Assembly (NCBI GenBank): GCA_030527765.1
Contig: JAUNAE010000056.1
Coordinates: 1 to 14,126, forward strand
Origin: Eubacteriales bacterium
GTDB lineage: Bacteria; Bacillota_A; Clostridia; Lachnospirales; Lachnospiraceae
DNA: 14,126 nt
Direction of reading: 5' to 3'
The notes below the pieces were generated by a model that was not told where the DNA came from, made no database searches, and saw only the letters and a list, made by a program, of their open reading frames with translations. This document shows, piece after piece, positions 7,291 to 13,543 of the stretch (its first letter is position 1; each line of letters begins with the position of its first letter). Position numbers and translations under genes: made by a program.

Positions 7291-7390
7291 AAGAAAAGGG
7301 AGTAGCGGCCACAGAACCAATCAATTATGTGGAGCATTCGCGTCAGTACGGTAGCAATACCCGCGACATTGCATAAACAGCAAGACTTTT
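7291..7390 (+). ncRNA. yybP-ykoY manganese riboswitch aptamer
   Basis: The class is recognised by its two invariant ends. AAAAGGGAGTAGC (7294-7306) matches AAAGGGGAGUAGC of the Lactococcus lactis aptamer, and AACAGCAAGACTTTT (about 7376-7390) matches its UUUAGCAAGACCUUU. Between them are a hairpin CCACA/TGTGG (about 7310-7332) and a second arm with CGCGTCA and CCGCGAC, carrying the conserved CGTCA that forms part of the metal site. P1 pairs AAAAG (5') with CTTTT (3'). The 3' strand of P1 is also the 5' arm of the terminator that follows. Mn(II) binding should therefore stabilise P1, block the terminator and turn the downstream genes on. The class usually precedes Mn exporters (mntP, TerC, P-type ATPases). 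Here it precedes an hflK/hflC pair. Confidence 0.88.
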
Positions 7391-7431
7391 ATTTTGGGAT
7401 ATTCATATGCCCGAAATAAAAGTCTTTTTTT
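7382..7431 (+). terminator. Riboswitch expression-platform terminator
   Basis: AAGACTTTTATTTTGGG (7382-7398) pairs with CCCGAAATAAAAGTCTT (7410-7426): 17 pairs including one G-T. Seven T residues follow at 7425-7431. Its 5' arm shares AAGACTTTT with the 3' side of aptamer stem P1, so ligand-bound aptamer and terminator are mutually exclusive. The remaining 75 nt to the start codon hold only the ribosome binding site. Confidence 0.9.
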
Positions 7432-7506
7432 ACTTCTATCCCCTTTCAATTAACCAAGAACTGTAACCTTTCATTCCAATGACACGTATGAAAAAGGAGG
7501 AGTCAT

Positions 7507-8505
7507 ATGCCGGAATTTAATTTTCATCAAGGACCTGGTTTTCAGCCGCAGAAAAGAAAGATAAACAAAAAGAAAGCCGCAGTGGCGGGAGGTATTCTCA
7601 TCGCCGCCTGCGCCATCGGAGTTTTTGCCGGTGATGTCACTTATCAGATTCAGGAGCAGGAACAGGCGGTTCTGACCACCTTCGGAATCCCAAAAGCCGT
7701 AACCGAAACCGGACTTCATTTCAAAGTACCGTTTGCCCAGAAAGTTTCAAAGGTTAACACAACGATTCAGGGCTTCCCGATCGGATACACTTTAGGAACA
7801 AACGAGCTTGTAGAAAACGAAGGACTGATGATCACTTCAGACTACAACTTCATCGATGTAGACTTCTTCGTAGAATACAGAATCTCCGATCCGGTGAAAT
7901 ATCTTTACACCTCCAAAGAACCGGAGAACATTCTGAAAAACATCTCCCAGTCCTGCATTCGTACCGTAGTTGCAAGCTACAAAGTGGATGATGTGCTCAC
8001 CACCGGAAAAAGTGAAATTCAGGGAAAAATCAAAGAAATGATCATGGCACAGATCGAAGAACAGGATCTCGGAATTCAGCTTGTGAACATTACAATTCAG
8101 GACTCCGAGCCGCCGACTCAGGAAGTTATGCGCTCCTTCAAAGCAGTAGAAACCGCAAAACAGGGAAAAGAAACTTCCATCAACAATGCCAACAAATATC
8201 GAAACGAGAAACTCCCTGAGGCCGAAGCAGAAGCAGACCAGATTATTCAGGATGCCGAAGCAGCCAAACAGGTGCGTATCAATGAGGCAGAGGCGGAAGT
8301 CGCAAGATTCAACGCCATGTACGCCGAGTATATCAAGAATCCTGAGATCACCAAACAGCGAATGTTCTATGAGGCAATGGAAGATGTCCTTCCGAACATG
8401 AAGCTCATCATCGACAGCGGCGACGGCGTGCAGAAAGTTCTTCCTCTGGACAGTTTTGTAACAGATGACTCAAAGGAAACAACCGCGGAAAACTCTGACA
8501 ACTAA
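7507..8505 (+). CDS. hflK: HflK-like SPFH-domain membrane protein
   Basis: This is a stomatin/prohibitin-family membrane protein of 332 residues. In other bacteria HflK with HflC forms a large cage around the FtsH protease and modulates degradation of membrane proteins. Visible parts are a basic N-terminus (QKRKINKKK, 15-23), one transmembrane segment (about 24-42), the SPFH domain (about 45-215, starting QIQEQEQAVLTTFG) and a long Ala/Glu-rich coiled coil (about 215-290, with EAEAEADQ and NEAEAEVARF). The acidic tail ends TTAENSDN. A single N-terminal anchor puts the SPFH domain outside the membrane. AAAGGAGG lies just before the ATG. It is the first gene under the Mn riboswitch, 30 nt before hflC. 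A generic stomatin-like role cannot be excluded, but the paired order K then C favours HflK. Confidence 0.85.
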   Translation: MPEFNFHQGPGFQPQKRKINKKKAAVAGGILIAACAIGVFAGDVTYQIQEQEQAVLTTFGIPKAVTETGLHFKVPFAQKVSKVNTTIQGFPIGYTLGTNELVENEGLMITSDYNFIDVDFFVEYRISDPVKYLYTSKEPENILKNISQSCIRTVVASYKVDDVLTTGKSEIQGKIKEMIMAQIEEQDLGIQLVNITIQDSEPPTQEVMRSFKAVETAKQGKETSINNANKYRNEKLPEAEAEADQIIQDAEAAKQVRINEAEAEVARFNAMYAEYIKNPEITKQRMFYEAMEDVLPNMKLIIDSGDGVQKVLPLDSFVTDDSKETTAENSDN

Positions 8506-8535
8506 TCCATTGAAAATAACGAAAGGATTTCACAT

Positions 8536-9408
8536 ATGAAAAATAAAGGAATTATTGCCGGTGTCGGCATTCTCGCAGCAATTGTTCTGCTTGGTTCATC
8601 TATTACCGTAACCGCTCAGAACGAATACAAACTGATCCGCCAGTTCGGAAAAGTCCGTCGAATTATTTCCGAGCCAGGAATCAGCCTGAAGGCTCCATTC
8701 ATCCAGAGCACCCAGACGCTCCCAAAGGAAACTCTTCTCTACGATCTTGCTCCTTCCGATGTCATCACGAAGGACAAAAAGACCATGCTTTGTGACAGCT
8801 ATATTTTATGGAAGATTGATGATCCACTGAAGTTTGCGCAGACACTGAACTCTTCCATTGAGAGCGGTGAAAGCCGAATTAATACCGCCGTCTACAATGC
8901 GACAAAGAACGTCATCAGCAGCATGTCTCAGGATGAAGTTATTACCAGCCGCGACGGAGAACTTTCCACTGCGGTCATGGGGTCCATCGGCACCAACATG
9001 GAACAGTACGGAATCAAGCTGATCAGCTGCGAAACCAAACAGCTGGATCTCCCTGACGACAACAAAGAAGCAGTCTATGAGCGAATGATTTCCGAACGTG
9101 AAAACATCGCCGCAACCTACACAGCGGAAGGTGATTCCGAGGCAAAGGTCATTCGAAACACAACGGACAAGGAAATCAAAATCAAGATTTCCGATGCCAA
9201 CAGACAGGCTGAGATTCTCAGAGCCGAAGGCGAGGCAGAATACATGAAAATTCTCTCGGAAGCTTACAGCGAAGAATCCAGAAGTGACTTTTATGCATTT
9301 GTCCGCAGCCTGGATGCCCTGAAGACTTCCATGACCGGCTCCGACAAAACAATTATTCTTGATGAATCCTCCCCGATCGCACAGATCTTTCAGGGAGATC
9401 TGAAATAA
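8536..9408 (+). CDS. hflC: HflC-like SPFH-domain membrane protein
   Basis: This is the second SPFH protein, 290 residues, the expected partner of the upstream HflK-like protein in an FtsH-modulating complex. It has a transmembrane segment at about 5-24, then TAQNEYKLIRQFGKV, the typical HflC opening of the SPFH domain (about 27-190). A charged coiled coil (about 190-250, including SEREN and RAEGEAEYMKILSEAY) follows. HflC keeps SPGIS-like EPGISLKAPF after the first strand. The start at 8536 has AAAGGA about 9 nt upstream. The gene shares the riboswitch-controlled transcript, and a strong terminator begins right after the stop codon. No ftsH gene is in the window, so the protease partner would be elsewhere. 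Confidence 0.87.
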   Translation: MKNKGIIAGVGILAAIVLLGSSITVTAQNEYKLIRQFGKVRRIISEPGISLKAPFIQSTQTLPKETLLYDLAPSDVITKDKKTMLCDSYILWKIDDPLKFAQTLNSSIESGESRINTAVYNATKNVISSMSQDEVITSRDGELSTAVMGSIGTNMEQYGIKLISCETKQLDLPDDNKEAVYERMISERENIAATYTAEGDSEAKVIRNTTDKEIKIKISDANRQAEILRAEGEAEYMKILSEAYSEESRSDFYAFVRSLDALKTSMTGSDKTIILDESSPIAQIFQGDLK

Positions 9409-9410
9409 AG

Positions 9411-9461
9411 CAAGAGGCCTGCACCGGGGTTCATCCCCCAGTGCGGGCCTCTTGACTTTTT
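9411..9461 (+). terminator. Bidirectional terminator between hflC and lacI-type gene
   Basis: CAAGAGGCCTGCAC (9411-9424) pairs with GTGCGGGCCTCTTG (9441-9454): 14 pairs, one of them G-T. An inner GGGG/CCCC stem sits in the loop. On the plus strand ACTTTTT follows. On the minus strand CTTTATTT follows. It serves both converging genes. The plus-strand T-run overlaps the stop codon of the repressor gene. Confidence 0.9.
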
Positions 9462-10458
9462 ATGTAGTTTCCCGTTCTACCAATGTAGAGTTATATACAA
9501 TGTGCTGTGCCGGCATAATCTTATCATGGGCTGATTCAATTTCATCAATGGTGATTGCTGCCGCCTTGTAGCCGATCTCAAAAGAAGGAAGCTCCATGGA
9601 TGTCATAGATGTCTGGAGCATTGCACCGATCGAGTGTCCCGTGAGGCTGATCACCTTCACCTTGTCTTTTGTGTAACCACGTTCTGTGAGTGCACGTATT
9701 GCACCGATTCCCTGAACATCAACCGCCGCCATAATCGCGTCAAGATGAGGATTCTGCTCCAGCAATTCCAAAGTACAGTCGTATCCATATTCCAGACTGT
9801 TGACATTCACCGGCTGCGGAGAGATTGCCGTCGTCTCCGGCAGATGCAGTTCAAAAAGTGCTTTTTTGTATCCCTCATAGCGCTCTTTGTATGGTCCGAT
9901 CCGCATACTTCCATTAATAAGTCCAATTTCTTTGCATCCCTTGGATTCCAGATAGTAAACCGCATCATAACCGCAGGTTTTGTAATCAACAACAACGGAA
10001 TTCATCATATAGTCCTGCTGCCTTAGAATCTGTGTGCAGGCAATTCCATTCGAATGAATGTCTCTCACAAGTCTCGTATTCTTTCCGGTTCCGGCAATCA
10101 CAAGCCCGTCAACAAAACCATTTCTCAGTCTGTTCAGACAATCCTTCTCTATTTTGGGGTCATCTTCTGTATGACAAACCAATGTGGCATATCCCCGTTT
10201 GCGTGCCTCCTCTTCTATTGCCTGGGCAATCTCAGCGAAACATGTCAAAGACAGACGAGGTACAACAATTCCAATCGTATTTCTTTTTCCCTGCTTGAGC
10301 CCACGTGCCAGTAGATTCGGGGAATAGCTCAGCTCTTTGACTGCAGCGTATATCCTCTTTTTCGTATCCGGGTGGACATAGGATGTATTGTTTAATGCTC
10401 TTGAAACCGTGCTTACATCTACATTTGCAAGCTTTGCGACGTCTTTCAAAGTTGCCAT
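9460..10458 (-). CDS. LacI/GalR-family transcriptional repressor
   Basis: This is a DNA-binding regulator of 332 residues. The N-terminal helix-turn-helix (about 4-23, TLKDVAKLANVDVSTVSRAL) and hinge helix (about 47-58, PNLLARGLKQGK) are typical of the family. The rest is a periplasmic-binding-protein-like effector domain (about 60-328, TIGIVVP onward) ending in LVERETT. The family binds a small-molecule effector, usually a sugar or related metabolite. The start at 10458 has AGGAGG about 8 nt upstream. It is divergent from the aldolase/transporter genes. Two identical 15-bp palindromic sites in the shared region, one on its own promoter and one just after the aldolase promoter, indicate autoregulation and control of that locus. 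The effector may be the compound taken up by the transporter, which is inference. Confidence 0.95.
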   Translation of the reverse strand: MATLKDVAKLANVDVSTVSRALNNTSYVHPDTKKRIYAAVKELSYSPNLLARGLKQGKRNTIGIVVPRLSLTCFAEIAQAIEEEARKRGYATLVCHTEDDPKIEKDCLNRLRNGFVDGLVIAGTGKNTRLVRDIHSNGIACTQILRQQDYMMNSVVVDYKTCGYDAVYYLESKGCKEIGLINGSMRIGPYKERYEGYKKALFELHLPETTAISPQPVNVNSLEYGYDCTLELLEQNPHLDAIMAAVDVQGIGAIRALTERGYTKDKVKVISLTGHSIGAMLQTSMTSMELPSFEIGYKAAAITIDEIESAHDKIMPAQHIVYNSTLVERETT

Positions 10459-10503
10459 ACTGCATCCTCCTGTTCTGTATTATAGGGTAATACTTCCCCT
10501 TAC

Positions 10504-10544
10504 GTTCCCACGCCTCTAAGATGTAGAGACGGCAGGCGTGGAAC
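10504..10544. repeat. Hairpin in the repressor-gene leader
   Basis: GTTCCCACGCCT (10504-10515) and AGGCGTGGAAC (10534-10544) are complementary apart from one bulged C, with an 18-nt loop. It lies inside the roughly 100-nt leader expected for the lacI-type gene. No U-tract follows on the minus strand, so it is not an obvious terminator. Confidence 0.55.
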
Positions 10545-10554
10545 TGCTCATCCG

Positions 10555-10569
10555 TGTGCAAACGTTTGT
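10555..10569. promoter_or_regulatory. LacI-type operator O1, at repressor promoter
   Basis: TGTGCAAACGTTTGT contains the perfect 10-bp palindrome CAAACGTTTG (10559-10568) with the central CG favoured by LacI-family hinge helices. It overlaps the predicted -10 box of the repressor gene. The identical 15-mer is found inverted at 10799-10813, 241 bp away centre to centre. Confidence 0.8.
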
Positions 10570-10595
10570 ATACGGTCAGTATATCGAAGAATCAA
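10567..10595 (-). promoter_or_regulatory. Promoter of the lacI-type gene
   Basis: On the minus strand, TTGATT (10595-10590) and TATACA (10572-10567) are 17 nt apart. The -10 box runs into operator O1, so the repressor would shut off its own gene. A TATAAT nearer the start codon (about 10482-10477) has no good -35 box and is a less likely alternative. Confidence 0.65.
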
Positions 10596-10721
10596 AGAAA
10601 CTTCAACTCGAATTTACTTTGATGACTTTTCCCTTCTCCGAATCCTCTATTGTGATAATGCACAATTTCCCCTCGATACATATGGATAACAGTGACAGTT
10701 TGTGCAACTTATTGTATAAGG

Positions 10722-10739
10722 CATGCAAGAAGTTGCATG
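10722..10739. promoter_or_regulatory. Inverted repeat upstream of aldolase promoter
   Basis: CATGCAA (10722-10728) and TTGCATG (10733-10739) form a perfect 7-bp inverted repeat with a 4-bp spacer. Its centre is about 58 bp before the predicted aldolase start site, a position typical for activator binding. No matching regulator is identified, so it is a candidate only. Confidence 0.4.
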
Positions 10740-10753
10740 TATGCCCACTTTGC

Positions 10754-10782
10754 TTGCTTCCCCAATACCCGTATGTTATAAA
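10754..10782 (+). promoter_or_regulatory. Promoter of the aldolase gene
   Basis: TTGCTT (10754-10759) and TATAAA (10777-10782) are separated by 17 nt. The predicted start site is near 10789, leaving operator O2 at about +10 to +25. An 8-bp inverted repeat, TTGCTTGC (10750-10757) and GCAAGCAA (10792-10799), flanks the promoter core. Confidence 0.65.
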
Positions 10783-10798
10783 TAATCCATAGCAAGCA

Positions 10799-10813
10799 AC
10801 AAACGTTTGCACA
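10799..10813. promoter_or_regulatory. LacI-type operator O2, after aldolase promoter
   Basis: ACAAACGTTTGCACA is the exact reverse complement of O1 and holds CAAACGTTTG at 10800-10809. Lying just downstream of the predicted start site, a bound repressor would block initiation or clearance. Paired sites 241 bp apart could also support looping. Confidence 0.8.
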
Positions 10814-10901
10814 AGACAATACAACAAAAGCGCGCGCTAAAAAAGTAAATCATGTATGCAACAGACATAAAAAATATCAGATGAAAAAGGAGATCAATAT
10901 C

Positions 10902-11873
10902 ATGGCAAAGACAAAAACTTTCAAAACTATTTTCCCTGCAGTATCTGTTCCGCTGAATGATGATTATACTATCAACGAAGAAGAGTTCAGAGTATATCTT
11001 CGCTGGATCAAGAGCTTCTACGGAAAAGGAATCGAAGGTCTTGTATGCAACGGACATACCGGCGAGATCACCGGCCTGACAAGAGCAGAGAGAAAGAGAG
11101 TTGTTGAGATCTGCGCTGAAGAGTGCGGCGATGTTATGACAATCATCTCTGGTGTTAACTGTGAGAACACAGCTGAGTCTATCGAGATGGCTAAAGAAGC
11201 AAAAGAAGCAGGCGCTGATGGCATCCTTCTGATGCCTCCGCATATGTGGCTGCGCTTCGGTATGAACCCCAACGCTCCATTCGAGTATGTAAAAGATGTA
11301 GCTGAAGGTGCAGACATCGATATCATTATCCATCTTTATCCTGCAATGACAAAAGCAAACTACCCTGTAGAGACTCTGATCAAGATGTGCAAAGAAATTG
11401 ATCACGTTAAATGTATCAAGATGGGAACTCGTGTAACTCCGATCTACGAGCATGACGTACGTCTTCTTCGTCAGGAGTGCCCGGATATCTCCCTGATCAC
11501 CTGCCACGATGAGACCCTTTGCGTAAGCTGGTTCCCGGGAATGGACGGAGCACTGATCGGATTCGCAGGATGCGTTCCGGAACTCATCACAGCAGCTTGG
11601 GATGTATTCAAAAACCCGGACAAACATACTCTCAAAGAAGCTCAGGATGCTTCCAACTCTATTTATCCAATCAGCCAGGCAATCTACGGCGGCGGACAGC
11701 CTTCCGGTGAGGCTCACGCAAGACTGAAAGAAGCTCTGAAACAGCGTGGCGTATTCAAATCTGCACTTATGAGAAAACCGGTTCTTCCTCTGGATCAGGA
11801 AGAAAAAGACTGGGTTGCTAACGGACTGAAACTCAGCGGCCTTGAGAAGGTTGACATGGAGCAGTACAAATAA
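10902..11873 (+). CDS. DapA/NAL-superfamily aldolase or dehydratase
   Basis: This is a class I (Schiff-base) aldolase-fold enzyme of 323 residues. The TIM-barrel family includes dihydrodipicolinate synthase, N-acetylneuraminate lyase and keto-deoxy sugar-acid aldolases or dehydratases. Candidate catalytic residues are the Schiff-base Lys173 in CIKMGT and Tyr146 in HLYPAMT. The usual GTTGE or GSTGE loop is GHTGE (51-55), with His in place of the first Thr/Ser, so this is unlikely to be the lysine-pathway DapA. The start at 10902 has AAAGGAGA about 9 nt upstream; an in-frame ATG at 10881 overlaps that site and is less likely. Control by a LacI-type repressor and the following transporter gene suggest a catabolic enzyme for an imported organic acid or keto acid. 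The exact substrate is unknown. Confidence 0.88.
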   Translation: MAKTKTFKTIFPAVSVPLNDDYTINEEEFRVYLRWIKSFYGKGIEGLVCNGHTGEITGLTRAERKRVVEICAEECGDVMTIISGVNCENTAESIEMAKEAKEAGADGILLMPPHMWLRFGMNPNAPFEYVKDVAEGADIDIIIHLYPAMTKANYPVETLIKMCKEIDHVKCIKMGTRVTPIYEHDVRLLRQECPDISLITCHDETLCVSWFPGMDGALIGFAGCVPELITAAWDVFKNPDKHTLKEAQDASNSIYPISQAIYGGGQPSGEAHARLKEALKQRGVFKSALMRKPVLPLDQEEKDWVANGLKLSGLEKVDMEQYK

Positions 11874-12080
11874 GTAAATTCATTATTGACAGCAAGTATC
11901 AGCATAACTCACAATGAACCGTTCAGTACCTTTACAGGATATTGGCGCTGAATAGTTATAATCTCAATTACAACTAAATACTGCCTTTATGACGGGTGCA
12001 TATCAAGTGCGGAAAGATGTGCTGATATGCACCCTTTTTGTCTAAAAAATCATATGAATGTCTTCGGGGGAAACAAAAAT
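11874..12080 (+). other. Aldolase-transporter spacer with leader-like elements
   Basis: The 207-bp gap has no gene. A TATAAT at 11957-11962 has TTTACA at 11931-11936, but the 20-nt spacing is long, so a second promoter is weakly supported. A short TTCAG/CTGAA inverted repeat spans about 11922-11952. The strong terminator at 11994-12039 lies in the second half. I see no riboswitch class I can name. Confidence 0.4.
11994..12039 (+). terminator. Intrinsic terminator between aldolase and transporter genes
   Basis: GGGTGCATATCA (11994-12005) pairs perfectly over 12 bp with TGATATGCACCC (12023-12034) around a 17-nt loop, followed by five T (12035-12039). It ends the aldolase transcript, or lets only part of it continue into the transporter gene 42 nt downstream. 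Confidence 0.88.
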
Positions 12081-13388
12081 ATGGCATATGAAAATGTTGA
12101 GGTGAAGGGAACTGTACAGGAGCGTCTTGGCTTTGACCCGCTCTCTGTAAAAAAGTTGTCATTTAAAGAACTTGTAAAACGTGTAGGACCCGGAATTATT
12201 TTGACAGGTATTGTCATCGGTCCTGGAAATATCACTACATCAGCAATGATGGGATCCAATTACGGATACGATGTCATGTGGGTTCTGATTCCGATTATTA
12301 TCATGGGAATTACCTTTACCATGGCTTCTTACCGTATTTCAATTATGACCGGAATGCCGATCCTTCATGCAATTCGTCATTACTACGGCGGCATTGCATC
12401 CGGATTCTGCGGAGCTGCACTATTCTTATCGTGCTTCTTCTTCACACTCGGCAATATTTCCGGAACCGGCGCAGGTATGAACCTGATTTTTGGATTAAAC
12501 TGGAAATTAGGTGCATTAATCATGCTTGCCATTCTTGCCTTTTGTTATATGACAAAAGGTGTCTATTCCAAAGTAGAAAAAGGTATCATGATCTGTATTT
12601 TTGGCATGATTATCTGCTTCTATGCAACACTTGTAGCAACCGGCGGCCCAAGCTGGGGTGCTTTTGGCCACGGTTTGACACACTGGACTCTTCCGGAAGG
12701 CTCCTTTACAACAGTACTCGCATACATCAGCACAAATGCTGCTGTTACAGCCGGTATCTATGGAACATATCTCGGTCTTGAGAAAAAGTGGGACAAAAGA
12801 GATCTGTTTAACGGAACTATGAAAGCAGATGCGATCACTCACGTTGTATCTGTTGTTCTGATTTCCGGTGCTGTTGTTCTCGTAGGTGCAATTGTTCTTA
12901 ATCCGGATCATGTTGTAATCAAAGCTCCCGCTCAGCTCGGTGATCTTCTCCGTCCTTTCCTCGGAAATGCAGCTCCTATCGTTATGGGTGTTGCCATTGT
13001 CGGAGCTGGTTTCTCCTCTCTTCTCGGAAATACACAGAGAGGTATTGTACTGATGCAGGCAGGTATCAACAGAGATACGAGTCTTGAGTCAAATGCAGTA
13101 AAATACGGATGTATCGTTTGTCTTGCCATTGCAACCATTATCTGCTTTGTATATGGCGGATCACCGACACAGCTGATTTTCATTGCTAACGTGGCCACTT
13201 CTGTTGCAACACCGGTTGCAGGATTGTTCATGGTACTTATTATCTGGAAAAAAGAACTCTACACCGGTATCAAAACTCCAAGAGTTCTTCAGGTATTGAT
13301 GACGATCTGCTACATCTTCGCTGTATTTATGACCGTCATTGCACTTCGTACACAGATTCCGAATCTGATCCATTCTTTTATTGGGTAA
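12081..13388 (+). CDS. NRAMP-fold membrane transporter lacking metal-site motifs
   Basis: This 435-residue polytopic protein has about 11 transmembrane segments. The opening LVKRVGPGIILTGIVIGPGN resembles the NRAMP/MntH start, with later NRAMP-like GYDVMWVL and GNTQRG. Metal-transporting NRAMPs have DPGN in TM1 and MPH(N) in TM6, whose Asp, Asn, Met and His bind the ion. Here TM1 reads GPGN (47-50), losing the Asp, and the TM6 stretch NAAVTAGIYG (219-228) has no Met-Pro-His. Transport of Mn or Fe by the standard mechanism is therefore unlikely. NRAMP belongs to the APC superfamily, whose other members carry amino acids and organic solutes. B. subtilis YcsG, an NRAMP relative beside 5-oxoprolinase genes, is a precedent for a non-metal setting. 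I chose the ATG at 12081, which has GGGGG upstream. In-frame ATGs at 12027 and 12054 lie in or next to the terminator and lack a site. Confidence 0.85.
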   Translation: MAYENVEVKGTVQERLGFDPLSVKKLSFKELVKRVGPGIILTGIVIGPGNITTSAMMGSNYGYDVMWVLIPIIIMGITFTMASYRISIMTGMPILHAIRHYYGGIASGFCGAALFLSCFFFTLGNISGTGAGMNLIFGLNWKLGALIMLAILAFCYMTKGVYSKVEKGIMICIFGMIICFYATLVATGGPSWGAFGHGLTHWTLPEGSFTTVLAYISTNAAVTAGIYGTYLGLEKKWDKRDLFNGTMKADAITHVVSVVLISGAVVLVGAIVLNPDHVVIKAPAQLGDLLRPFLGNAAPIVMGVAIVGAGFSSLLGNTQRGIVLMQAGINRDTSLESNAVKYGCIVCLAIATIICFVYGGSPTQLIFIANVATSVATPVAGLFMVLIIWKKELYTGIKTPRVLQVLMTICYIFAVFMTVIALRTQIPNLIHSFIG

Positions 13389-13391
13389 GAT

Positions 13392-13461
13392 CAGGGAATC
13401 CCTGTACAATGTTGTATATTAACTGAATCAAACGGTGGAATCGGATTGAGAGAATCCGATT
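13392..13461 (+). repeat. Two small hairpins after the transporter gene
   Basis: CAGGG-AAT-CCCTG lies at 13392-13404. AATCGGATT (13439-13447) and AATCCGATT (13453-13461) form a perfect 9-bp stem with a GAGAG loop. Neither has a U-tract. They could protect the 3' end of the transporter mRNA. Confidence 0.55.
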
Positions 13462-13494
13462 GACTATCCCCAAACTCCTAAAAGTGTAAAAAGC

Positions 13495-13537
13495 AGAAGG
13501 GATCATTCAAACACTCGAATGATCCCTTCTATTTTTA
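13495..13537. terminator. Bidirectional terminator, transporter / methyltransferase
   Basis: AGAAGGGATCATTC (13495-13508) pairs perfectly over 14 bp with GAATGATCCCTTCT (13517-13530) around an 8-nt loop. ATTTTTATTT follows on the plus strand and GCTTTTTACACTTTT on the minus strand, so it can serve both converging genes. Confidence 0.9.
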
Positions 13538-13543
13538 TTTCCT

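Noticed and set aside
10555..10569. Carbon-catabolite (cre) site for CcpA
   Set aside because: The site is near but not equal to the cre pattern. The exact 15-bp duplicate on both divergent promoters of a LacI-type gene fits the local repressor better. CcpA cross-binding stays possible.
10776..11717. Open frame of 313 codons on the minus strand across the aldolase gene
   Set aside because: It overlaps the aldolase and its promoter and operator region on the opposite strand, with no recognisable domain.
7291..13388. A direct Mn circuit joining the Mn riboswitch to the NRAMP-like transporter
   Set aside because: The transporter lacks the metal ligands, belongs to a different transcription unit with its own repressor, and is cut off by a bidirectional terminator.
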